Part shown: positions 12,401-24,900 of the stretch, piece after piece | Layout of the letters: each line of letters begins with the position of its first letter | How positions within the stretch are numbered: the stretch's first letter is position 1 | Made by a program: the position numbers and the translations under genes | Assembly: GCA_037903475.1 (NCBI GenBank) | Contig: JBAJFG010000336.1 | Span: 483,337-547,336, forward strand | Length of the DNA stretch: 64,000 nucleotides | Direction: 5' to 3' | From: Ancylostoma caninum | Taxonomy: Eukaryota > Nematoda > Chromadorea > Rhabditida > Ancylostomatidae | Notes under the pieces: generated by a model | Databases searched by the model: none | Seen by the model: the letters and a program-made list of their open reading frames with translations, nothing else | What the model was told of the DNA's origin: nothing

Positions 12401-15400
12401 CGACACCCTTCACTTTTTGCCCGGTAACCCCCTTCACTTTGGCAGGGGCGTTCTCACCCCTATGGCACCTGTGCTGATGTCAGCACTCATAGAAGGACAG
12501 GTTCCGCACGGATCCTCATCGCTTACGAAGCCCCGCTTGTTTTGAGTCAAGTCTTTGTCAAAGTCTGATTGGAAGCAAAAAACCAACGTTATTCCCACAA
12601 ACTTGTTTCAACTTGTTTACAATGGGGGCTTCGTAGATTCTTGGCTAGGTCAAAAGGGACTTCGTAGTTTTTTCTGCTCGAGCTAAGCTTGTGCCAAACT
12701 CTGCCCGTAGTCATGCTTTGGCTCCGTCCACATCACGTACATCATTGTGATCAGGGGCTTCTGGAGATTTTTTTGTGTGAATATCGTTAGGACGATTCTG
12801 AAGTGTTCTGAGATCTCTCCACAATAAAAAAAGTCATGCCAACAAAAGGCCAAATTTTGAAAGTCATATGTCGATCGTATGAGGTACAAACATACACTGA
12901 GTATCCCATCGGTCGCTCCAGCGTTTGAATTGCTCACAGCTCATTGGCCAATGAGGCTCACAATTGCAGAGGTAGCACCATGAACATCGACAGACAGCAC
13001 ATGTGCAGCAATTAAAATCTGAACACCTCTGGTTGTTCGTGGTTCATTAGTAGCCAATAAAATATTATTTTGAAAAAAAAAATAATGTAGTAGACACAAA
13101 TTGGTGTTACCGCTTTTTTCAGCCAAAGCAAGAGGTGCCAGGCAGTGCGGACATCGTACAAACACCATATAAGGAAAGTCTAGGCACTTGAAGAAGGCGA
13201 AGGATTTCTAAACAGTAAGCAGTATATGGAGATTTTGGTCAGATTTCCATCCCCAACTTGGAATTTAATTTCAATGATTTCCTACCCTGTACTCAGTTCA
13301 TTTTAAGACGCCTTCTCTAGTGAATTTAGTGGTAATTTCAAACGCAAGTACTGGGATAAGTACAACTCTCAAATCTGTGTATTTCAGTAGAGCATATAGT
13401 AGTGATCCATGATGTCGTGATGCTAGCATCCGAACAGACGCAAGCGTGGAGTGGCCAGCTGGCACGGTTCCGCCTCAACGTTAAGAAGACCGAGTATTTG
13501 ACCCCCGACGAACACGAGTCCGGCACTATCAATGTTAATGGCACGAATCTTTCGCGAGCCGCTACGTTCAAATACCTCGGCTCAGTGGTTTCATCAGACG
13601 GCAGTCTCGCCCATGAGATCACCACACGTGTCACCGCTGCGTGGTTGAAGTGGCGCTCACAAACTGGTGGGCTGTGCGACAAGGACATACCAGACCGGCT
13701 CAAGTCGAAGATCTACCGTACCGTGGTACGTTGTCGTCGAACGACTAAGTATATTTGTGATAGTTGAATTATTGAGTAATCAAATATGATCATGTTAATC
13801 ATTATGTTAATCGATAGCTTGCGCGTATAAAGCATCTCGCGTCGCTGGAGGCTCGTAGTTGGTTCTTTCCTTCATTTGATTTGTCAACCTAAATCATTTT
13901 AATCGAGGTATTACTCTCGTTATCTTTTTTGTACATATTGATTTACATTTGTTCAACTTTTCTCGTGCTACAAAAAACTGTTATATTTGTTTTAATAATA
14001 GAAGGTTTAATTATCCAAGTTTGAGGTACTGACCAAACGATCCCGCGTGGCAGAAAAATTCGCGTGTCAGTCACTTCATACGTCCTGTCGCGCTGTATGT
14101 GCCGAGTGCTGGCCCTCCACTAAGGAAATGGAACGCCGAATCAGTATCATTAAGATGAGGACGCTGCGGTGGATGGGTGGCATTACGCAACTAGATCGCA
14201 TGTGCAACCAGGACATAGGACAGCGATTTGAGGTAGTTGCGATAGCAAGCTCCGTGGGGCGCGTCTGCGATGGTTTGGTCACGTTTTTCGTGCCAATGGC
14301 GGCAAAGCCTTCAGGATTGGCTTCGACGTAGAGGTAACAGGAAAGCGGCCTAAAGGACAACCAAAGCAACGATAGCTTGACACCCTACACGCTGACCTCA
14401 AGACGACTAGGATCCATCCAGACCAAGCGCACGACAGCACTCTGGCGTCGAAGGATCAGCAAAGCGGACCCCGCTGCGAAACGAGAAAAACGCTAAGAAA
14501 AAGAGGAAGATATAGTAGTGATCCAGCAGGAAATGACAGTCCATATAGGGCAGGCATTATTTCAAAATATGGGAAATGTCTCACCTCAAGTAACAAGGAT
14601 ACAACAGGCATTGGAAGAATTGCATATAGAAGCTCAAATGGTGACGTTCCAGCAGAAGCGACGATCTGCAAATGAATAAATGATCGGAGCACACGTCGTG
14701 CTACTGTTATGTTGTGAAAAAATTGTTCTCACTGGTATTTCCAGGGGAAATTGTTTTTTGCGAAGCTGAGCAGTAACGAAAGAGGCTACGCATTCTCTGC
14801 ACATCATACCGTCATGAGAGCGGAACAAGTCCGTCTTGTTTGTCAGGCGGCAAGAGCAGCATTTTGTCGAATTCTCCTTAAAAGAAGATAACCTGGGATT
14901 TCCGAAACAAAACGCTATCCAGCATTCGTGATAGTCCTCACCACTTCTCCATAATCCTCAAATTGAGAGCCTTCCTGGGTATAGAACTGCTTCAAGAAGT
15001 CAATTTTATCTTGTTCATTGCATTTGACAGTCTAAAATAATGATAGTTAGGATGAGTAAAGCAGAAAATTTAAGAGGAGCACAAATATTTCATAGAAATA
15101 GATGGATAAGCACCGGAAAGAACTTACAAGGGGAGCCATCATCCTGCTGTTAACTTCAGCTGAGAATCCTTCGTTGTAAACGGCGCAGCGACTCTCTTTC
15201 TCAAATCCTTCATGTTCTCTGAAAGAAACTTTATAGCGTTGGCGTATCAGCCATGCAGAAAACTAATATCTTCTGTTACTTCCTTGAGAATGTTGAATTA
15301 TTGGAAACCAGTCTGGCCGTCCGGCTGACGCCGGACTTCCAGGCTTCTATTGGTGCTCGCTTCGCTCGCAACTACACGTTAACAGCAAACACAAGAGTGC

Positions 15401-18400
15401 AAATGGATTGATAAAATCTGCATCCTTCTACGCAGTTCTATCGCTCTCCTGAGAAACCTTTGATCTCATAGGTGGTGGCTTTCCCCCATATGAACGAAGT
15501 TATGCCCTTCCATATGAGCGGAGTTAGTGGCCGTGAGGAATTGAGTGCAACCAATTCAGCGCAAATGTTATCTTGAAATGATTTAGGCTCAACTGGTTGT
15601 TGTGGTAATTCAAGTGATAAGGGTCCACCGGTGTATATAAACGGAAAGGAAGGAGTGGTTCATTCAGACACAAACGGAATGGGAAGAGAACACGAATCTG
15701 AAAGGAAACAATGTATATCTAGGTAATTTAGGTAGGAGGGTCCGCCGAAACAGGATATGCATACCCCTCATGCAGAAATAGACCCGCCTAGCGAATTCTT
15801 ATTACTTGTGGAAGCCGGCGCACCCTTATCACACCGTTGGACCCGACTCCAGGTGTTCCCCCACTTTTGGACACCGGCGCACCCTTATCACACCGTTGGA
15901 CCCGACTCCAGGCGTTTCCCCACTTTTGGACGCCGGCGCACCCTTATCACACTGTTGGACCCGACTCCCGGCGTTTCCCCACTTTTGGACGCCGGCGCAC
16001 CCTTATCACACCGTTGGACCCGACTCCCGGCGTTTCCCCACTTTTGGACGCAGGCGCACTCCTACAGCAACAGTGGATCCGGTGTAGAACATTTCCTTCA
16101 CTCTAGGCCACGCCCTCAAATTTCGTTTCACACACACTGACACACACACACGTGACAGACAGAGTAAGCCCGTTATTATAAGTCATGACAAGGATGATTT
16201 GTGGAAATCTGGCGATTTTCCTTTTCTGCATCGTGCCTTCATTTTCCCAGAGTTACGTGTTAAGCTTCCCTTTATTTATCCTCTATTTTCATTATACTAT
16301 CATGACTAATAATAACGGGCTTACTTCGTCTGTCACGTGTGTGTGTGTCAGAAACGAAATTCCCTGATTGGCCAGTGATGGTGATTGCGAGGTCAACAAG
16401 ATGATAGGGACGGGTATGGTGAGGTTCAAAGAATGAAGAGAAGCTCTAAAGGATGGGGAAGTGGAGAGCGGTGAGTGCACCGCGGTGTGGAGGGTGCGCC
16501 GGCGCCGAAAAGTGGGGAAACGCCTGGGGAGGGGTCCAACGGTGTGATAAGGCTGCGCCGGCGTCCAAAAGTGTGGAAACTCCTGGAGTCGGGTCCAACG
16601 GTGTGATAAGGGAGCGCCGGCGTCCAAAAGTGGGGGAACGCCTGGAGTCGGGTCCAACGGTGTGATAAGGGAGCGCCGGCGTCCAAAAGTGGGGAAACGG
16701 CTGGAGTCGGGTCCAACGGTGTGATAAGGGTGCGCCGGCGTCCAAAAGTAGGGAGACGCCTGGAGTCGGGTCCCACGGTGTGATAAGGGTGCGCCGGCGT
16801 CCAAAAGTAGGGAGACGCCTGGAGTCGGGTCCCACGGTGTGATAAGGGTGCGCCGGCGTCAAAAGTGGAAAAACGCCTGGAGTCGGGTCCAACGGTGTGA
16901 TAAGGGAGTGCCGGCATCCAAAAGTGGGGAAACGCTTGGAGTCGGGTCCAACGGTGTGATAAGGGTGCGCCGGTTTCCACAAGTAATAGGAATTCGCTAG
17001 GCGGGTCTATCCCTCCTATCTAAATCGCCTAGATGTACATTGTTTTCTTTCGTATCGGTGTTCTCTTCCCATTCCTTTGGAGAAGAACCACTCCTCCCTT
17101 TCCATTTATATACACCGGTGGACCCTTATCACTTGAATTACCACAACAACCAGTTGAGCCTAAATCATTTCAACATAACATTTGCCCTGAATTGGTTACA
17201 CTCAGTTCTTCACGGCCATATACTTCGCTCATATGGAAGAGCATAACTTCGTTCATATGGGGAAAGCTACCACTTACGGGATCAAGGGTTTCTCAGGAGA
17301 GCGATAGAACTGCGTGGAACGATGCAGATTTTATCAATCCATCTACACCAGACTGGTACTTTATAATCCACTTGTATTTTTAATTTATCCTCTAAGAAAA
17401 TCTGTGTGTTTTTAGTGGCGGTAAATAGACCAAATTTCTAGTTGAGTCTAAGGGTGATATCTAACATTTTTCTTTCCACAACTCTACCATTCTGTGGTTG
17501 AAATCTCCGGTCAGAATCTGATAAATTTCGAGTAGAATCCAAGCATCTAAAGGGGTCTAGTACTAGGGATCCACAGGATTCTAGTGCTGGTCGAATATTT
17601 GGATAATAGCTCAGAGCTGTAGGCTTTTCCAAACGCCTATTTGAGATGAGTGATCTCTAAGAGTCCAAAAATGCTAGAGAAAAATATTCCCTGGGAGATT
17701 TCAATTGAATTTTCTTTGAATTCTATTCGAAATATAAACAGTTGAAAACATGAAAAGTGGGCTCGATTTGTTCCACAGATCCTAACACTTCTAGAAATCA
17801 TTTCATAAGAAATTTGACCGTATCACCTTGATCACCTTGACTCCCGTTGATGCCGAGCGGGCACCAGCAATCCTTCCATTTGTCCCTCTCGCGAGCCGGA
17901 GTTGTCCCGTGGATTCTGTCCGTTCGAGGGACACGGAGAGCATCGTATCTATCCTTGAAGGACTTCGTGAAGAAGTCTGACCATCGGGTCGGTGGTCTTC
18001 CTGTGGCGCGCTTAACGTCCAGTGGAGTCCAGTCGCTGACGGCTCTTGTCCAACGGTTGTCGTTAAAACGCATCACGTGTCCAGCCCATTAATCTTACAC
18101 AACTTGGCGTAAGCGGGTGTGCTTCCCTGATCTTCGATTTTCTTGATGGAACGTTCGACGACGCTGACCGTCCTTCTTGCGCAACGCCCAGGTTTCTGAG
18201 GCGTAGGTCAAAGCAGGGAGAACGGTTGTGTTGAAGAGGTGGGCACGGAGCCTGGTGTTCTTCATCTTCTTCACTACGTCCTCGATGCTCTTGTAAGCTT
18301 CCCAAGCCGCTCGTTTCCTCTTGCCCAGCTCTGGAGCAAGGTCGTTCATCATGTTGACTTTCCGACCTAGGTATATGTAGCTGTAACATTCGGATATGGT

Positions 18401-21400
18401 CGTTCCGTTGAGCGAGAATGGGGCATCCGGGACCCATCCGTTCTTCTTGAACACGTCTTCGTCAGATTCAGTTGGAGACCAATCTTTCCACCCGCGTCCT
18501 CGAAGTCGGCCAGCAACTGTTCCGCTTCGCTGATGGTTGGTGTTATAAGAACGATGTCGTCAGCGAAGCGAAGATGGCTAAGTCGCCGGCCATCGACTTG
18601 CACTCCCATGCTATCTCATTCCAGTTTCCGCATGACGTCTTCGAGAGTGGCGCTGAATATTCTTGGCGACACGGTATCGCCTTGCCAAACCCCTCTCTTT
18701 ACATCGATGGTGATATCGTCGTAGAATGGAGAAATCCTGGCCGTGAAGTTGCTGCAGAGCTCACGAAATACCTTGATGTATTGAGTAGGTGTGCCCTGGT
18801 TTGCCCAGGGCTTCCAACACCGCTTCCGTCTCAACAGAGTCGAAGGCTTTCTTCAAATCGATGAACGTGAGACAGAGGGGCATCTTATACTCTCGCGATA
18901 CTTCGATGAGTCTAGTGACGGTGTGTATGTGGTCGATCGTACTGAATCCTTTTGAAACCCTGCTTGCTCGCACGGCTGTCCCTCGTCTAGTGTCCTTTCG
19001 ATCCTATTGAGGATCACTCGCGTGAAAAGCTTGTAGACGACGGACAGTAGGCAGATGGGGCGATAATTGCCCATATCCTGCGGGTCTCCCTTCTTGTACA
19101 GCAATACGGTCCTGCTGATCTTCCATAGGTAAGGTACCTTGCATTCCGACAGGTACCGCGTGAAAAGCCTAGCCAAGGTAGTAATGAGAATTGGCGGTAG
19201 GTTCTTCAGATGTTCCGGTCGAATCCGGTCGGGGCCCGGTGCTGTACGATTCTTCACCAACGTGATGGCATGTCGGATTTCGAAAGGAAGAACCTATGGG
19301 ACAACATACCTGTCCTCTTAAGATGACATTGAGGGAGGTGGACGTGGCTATCGAATAGATTTTTCAGGAGCGATGCTCCTATAGGTTACACAGCCATCGC
19401 AATCTCTGCTCAAAAGGGTAGTATCTCCGGCAAAAGCGAGAACTGGTCCCTTTGCATTGAACATGAATGAAGTTGAGAATTTTTTGAATGCCGATCAGAA
19501 AATCAACATAATGAAGACCTCAGTGAACAATGTAAAATACATATTAGGGTGGTCAGAAAGTCTTGAGCCGATTTTTTTTGAAAGTTCCGGAACTTTTGAT
19601 TATTGATCGGTACCCATGACCTACCATGTGGTAATCGTAGACAAACTCGGGGCTTCTCCATAGTAGGCATATATAGCCGGATTGGCTTTCCTAACTTTAA
19701 TTACGACGTCAATTCCAAAAGAGGTCCTCCTACCCAAGATCAGTTTTTCCTTGATTGACCACACCGAAAGGAGTTTCTGGGATAACTAATTACTGGAGAT
19801 GAGAGTTGTGTCCTCTACGATTCTAACATACATCTTGCCATGTGGCTCCGTCGAGCAGAAGATCCACCAAATCGCACCCCCACCCAAACAAGTGTTTCTT
19901 TTGCTACCTCTGGAATTCGCCAGGAATGTCGTATTGTAAGCTGCTCGCGTAAACATACAAGGTCATCAGTAACGCATACGCCAATCAGTTCAGGAAGGTC
20001 GCGGATGCTGTTCGAGAAAAACGGCCAAGACGAGTTTTTTGTACACCTACGCCATGGTGACGCTAGGCCCCATTTTGCTTGAGGGACCCCTGAAAAATAG
20101 GAGGAGCTGGGTTGGGACACGCTTCCCCACTTACCGTATTCTCCTGACGTTGCCACTTCTGGCTGTCACTTATTTCATCCCCTCGAGGCATTCCTGGCTA
20201 AGAAAAAATTCACCAAAGTTGAACATGTTGAAACGGAGGTCGGCGATTTTTTTGGCTCCCAGTCTTCCCATTCCTGGGGAAAAGGGGACCGCTGACCTGC
20301 CCATTAGGTGGGGCACAGCATTGACTAACTGTGGCTATTATACTGTTGAGCAAATTCCACTGTGGGCTGAGTAATAAAATAAAGCGCAAAAAAAGTCCAA
20401 AACGGCTCAAGACTTTCTGACCACCCTAATATTTCTCGGAATTGAAGACTTGCTCAAAGCAAACTATCCAAATTAGCCCACTTCCCTTAGATTTATTGAG
20501 CGCTGGACATGGCAACTAAGTTTTCTTGATAGTTCGTGAAATCACTCCGTCTCCAGCTATTTTTGAGCCTACTCCCAGAAGTTTGTGATATTTTTGCCAT
20601 AGAAGAGTTGGCCCATAATCTGTTTTAGTGGGAAGACCGTTATAGAGACACCGCAGAGAAGGAGAGAGTGAGGTAATGCGCAGAAATTGGAGAGTGTGAT
20701 GAGAAAAAGGTAATATACACGATTAATGAACTATCGTCGCATTCGAAACAGACTAGGTAATTTTGCGAAAGGCAAACAAAGCTGCCATTGGTTGTCATAT
20801 TGAGGAGAGGAAGGAGGCCATAAAGCTCACATTTTTTCTGTCTTCCAAATGAATTCCTCTAAGCATTCGTATAAACGGTCGAAACCCTCCGCTCTTGTTG
20901 TCCTGATCAGATAAAGGAGACGTTCCCTCGTCGCATCCCGGGTGTATTGTGAGTCCGTACTTATGCGTATCCTAAACAGTTACGTACTTTCTAAGCTAGA
21001 GAAACAAAAGCCCTACATAACATAAACCCAAATAATAGTAAACAAGTTTGTGCTGAAGGGGAAAATTTCACATGCACACCTCATTTTCCTGCGACGTTTT
21101 TCCTCTTCGAAAAACATTACAAAGATTGGCTTTTCCAAAAGCCGACTTGTAATTGATACGCGATTGGGACCGAACCATGTTATGTGGTGGAATTTTGGCA
21201 CCGTTGCTATGATCTGAAATTAACTACATGTTTCATTTTGGTTTTGAAGGCTTGACAAAGTTTGATGAAGCTGGGAAGTCATGCCTCTTGTTCTAGGTCA
21301 TCCTCGCTCATCTTAGGTGTAGTGATCTCGAAAATTTCGAAGATATGAGGAGCATTTGTAGCCTCCGATATATCCACAAGACTAGCTGGCATTGTAAGAA

Positions 21401-21885
21401 GTTGCTGAAAAGGAAAATTGAGCTGATTTTAGCGGGGCATTCCAATAGGGTAGTAAGCGCCAACCTTCTTAGTACAGGTATCTTCAGGAATTCTAGAGTC
21501 GGTTCTACGTTTCTCAGTTGGTGGATTTCTTTCCACTGTCGTTAAAAAGTCTCCAAGGGTAACTCTCCTTGAAAGTCGGGACATTTTTGGAAGAAAAGGA
21601 TTTAGAAGGAAATTACTTGATTTACCGAGAATTTTTAGGTAACTCGCAATCGCTGTCCTCCTCGATAATTTCTTCGGAATCGTCGGTTTCCTCAGAATAG
21701 TCCTCTTTATCTATCAGCACTCCACGCCTGTTTGCTAAAAAACAACTATTACCGGAAGAAATGCACGTGCTTCTGCAATTTATGCACGTCACAGCCTCGT
21801 AACTCAGAGAGGGCCGGTGATGTGACTTTGTCTGCATTTACGACCTTTTCATGGTGTCGACCAAGTGGTCTAATTTTTACACTTT

Positions 21886-21920
<35 letters not shown>

Positions 21921-24900
21921 CTTATTCATTACATGGGGAGACAATATGGGCAGAAAAGAAAATGTAGATGATGTATATTACATATCACAGCAGCAACTAT
22001 AGTACATGAACCAAGCGGTGTATTCTATTGAAGAGTATTGGAAACATTTGATGACCTAATAAATCGTTTCGCCAGTTTTCTGCATCGTTTCGCTTTGATA
22101 GGATACGATGATTTTTGCTGAGATTCAAATACTGCGTTCCTGCACGATTAACAAAATAGTGGTGCTTTGTGTAACTGCTTTATGGAAAGAAGTGTTATTC
22201 AAATCACCTGTAGTAGTGGAAGTGATGAATTTTAAAAAATCATGATGTTGACAGTGGTGATGCCAGTTAGTATTTTGTGAATCATGACCAGATCATTGAC
22301 GTTTCTCCATTCCAGAAGTGAGCTGAGATTAAGATGTTTGTTACGGGCAGAGCTACTGGGGATGTTTTCGTAGTTGAATCCATTCATTCTTAGATATAGC
22401 CTTCTAGTGAAGTTGTTTTGTACACGTTCTATCCTTTTAATGTTCGATTTTTTAAAGCAGATAAAGACACTCGTACCATATTCTAGAATAGGTCTTACAT
22501 AGGTCTTGTATGCTGCAATTAACATCTTACTATTCTTTGCAGATTTAGATTTCAGTTTTTTAGATTTAGATCCCTTCCATTCTTTTGTGGCAGCACCGCC
22601 ATTTAGTAAAATCTAATTCCACACGCATCCTGCGGTTTTTTCCCATCGATCGAACCAGTGCAGTCGTAATTGCAGACAAAGTCACTACATCGGCCACTTC
22701 TGAGATAGATCATAAATACCGCATAGTCTAGATATAATAATCATACATTGGCTAAAATACAAGGTGGCCGAAAAGTATGGGTGCCTTATTTGGCGCTCTC
22801 ATTTTTATATTTTCGACTTTCATCACGCCTTTGTTTTACATATTTTAGAAACGCCATGAAATCCTCTTCCTTTTGACTCATAGCTCAGTTGGATTTCTTA
22901 AGTCATCTGAGCGTGCCCGCACCGCAAATCCATCGCAACCTTCGCACAGTTCGGAGAGTCCACTACAGTAAAAGAAAGAGAACTTCATAATTCTTTTAAA
23001 AACAGCGCAGAAGATCATCAAGCTATGGAATGCTGAAGAGAATATCAAACTGGAAAGAAAGCCAGGCCATCCTCAATCGGTGGGCCCAAGGAGGTTTCCT
23101 TGAAAGAGGAACACCTGAAGTAGAGGTGCGAGCGCGAAAAAGATGGCCAAAAGTCCGAGTTCTGCACGTTTTTCCGTCTAAGCAATTGTCAGAGAGAAGG
23201 TGATGCTTTGCCGCGATTGTATGCCCAAGGCCAACATCTAAGCGTTGTTGTCACAGTTTACAGATTTGAGGAAGTTGTTGAGGGTATGACAGTTGCGAAG
23301 CACCGAAGGTGTTCTATGGACTGATGAGAGAATTTTTTCTTATTTGGGTTGTCCATGGCTCCTAAACGGACCGCCAATTTATCAAGCAAAGTGAGCAACA
23401 TTCTTCCGAAAAGGGATTCGTCACAGGGTTCCTGCATACAGGCGCTGTAATGGTTTAAAGGCAGTGTGTCACCTCGTTTTCGTGTCTAAGCTTTTACCAG
23501 GTTCTGAATCTCCTCGGCACGCTGAATCCAACGATATACCTAAAATGTTACAAAAAGGTCTTTAAACCCTAATTTTAAACGTTTTTCGGGACTGGCTTTG
23601 TAACAGTTTGTCGACCCGAGTGGACGCGTGAAGCCATTGGTCTCATCGATCGGACACGTCTAGACGTGCTGGCCAACACTGCAGACGTGGCGGCCAGCCA
23701 GCACATTCACGGACCGCTCCGCCCAGGTGGTCCGTGAACTGCACTTTCGAACCCTCCGAAGACGAGGTTTCCGTCATTTTTATGAGCTTTGACGTACATC
23801 TTTGGAATTAGCGTGACGAGGAGGTCTAGAATCTACTGGTATTTTCAACTCACGAAACGAGGTGACACACTGCCTTCAAGGAACAGTGATCACTAATGCG
23901 AGGATATCTCTGATTTTCATGAGCAAAATCGACAAAAAGCACGCCACTTTGTAGAAAGATGGGATTCTTGGAAAAGTGCTCGTCCAATGGGTAAGGAAAA
24001 ATGCCAACACAATTCCTCAGAAAAGGAGAATCCTCAGCTCACCAGGCCAAAACAGCATTGGACACCTAGGAGAGGGGTTACGGGGATTCCTTAACAGAAA
24101 TTAATGATCTTTCTGCACTCAAGAAGTGAACACATTAGATTTCTCCTTTGGAGATTCCATGGAGGAAATAGTGGAGAACAAGAATATCACTCTAAAATCC
24201 CTTGTGAATTTGATTTTTCACGTGGTTGTACAGCTGCCATAACGGAAAAAATGAAATATTTGTAGCCAGAAATAGAGAGGTGACGTTTTATGTTTTTTTG
24301 AAGCCCATACTTTTCGGCCACCCTGTGTAGTAAAGAAATATTTTTTCTATCTCCTCTGCCACCTTTTAGCAAGAATTTTGCCCACCGCACCCACTTTGTT
24401 TTGATTTTTTCGTCGAGCAAGCGGTGGAAGTAGTTGGTGTGGTGATACTGAAGTGGAGCCTTGCCGGCTCGGGCTCCTCCTTGTCGAGATTCCTTCTTTC
24501 CCTGAGTTGTCCATTGAAGTATTTGAGCTAAATAACGGCAGTGTTACTTGTTAAAAACGAATCGGATACTAGTCGTTTTCAAACAAATTCGAACCGGTTT
24601 CCTTCTTCCTCCTGCCGACACAGTCACTATGGTGTCATCGTCGATGACGTCCACACTTTTGATCGCATCAGCTCCAGAACTACCTGCAAAATTGAAGAGC
24701 AGTCAAAATTTGTAGAATAACTTAAATGAGAACAGCTACATAAATCACGTGGTTTCTTTGCAGGCTTAAGGCTCATCCTTAAGCATAAGCACTATGCATT
24801 TGGTGTTTTAGCTGCTACAACGTTCGAAAACATGACATATCTGTAGCTCGAGAGAAATCTTTGAGCTCAGATGCACCTCGTGTCATCCACCAAAAAACCC

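Noticed and set aside
12683..12937. Possible extra exon between exons 17 and 18 of copy 1
   Set aside because: Exon 17 and exon 18 join directly in frame in copies 1-3, so no exon is needed, and the segment is not conserved as protein.
15757..16980. Overlapping long ORFs rich in repeated Pro/Thr/His motifs (up to 184 aa on one strand)
   Set aside because: They are readings of the 59-bp minisatellite, which has no stop in several frames; because 59 is not divisible by three, all frames look alike.
18472..18864. Plus-strand 130-aa ORF
   Set aside because: It is antisense to the RTE reverse-transcriptase blocks.
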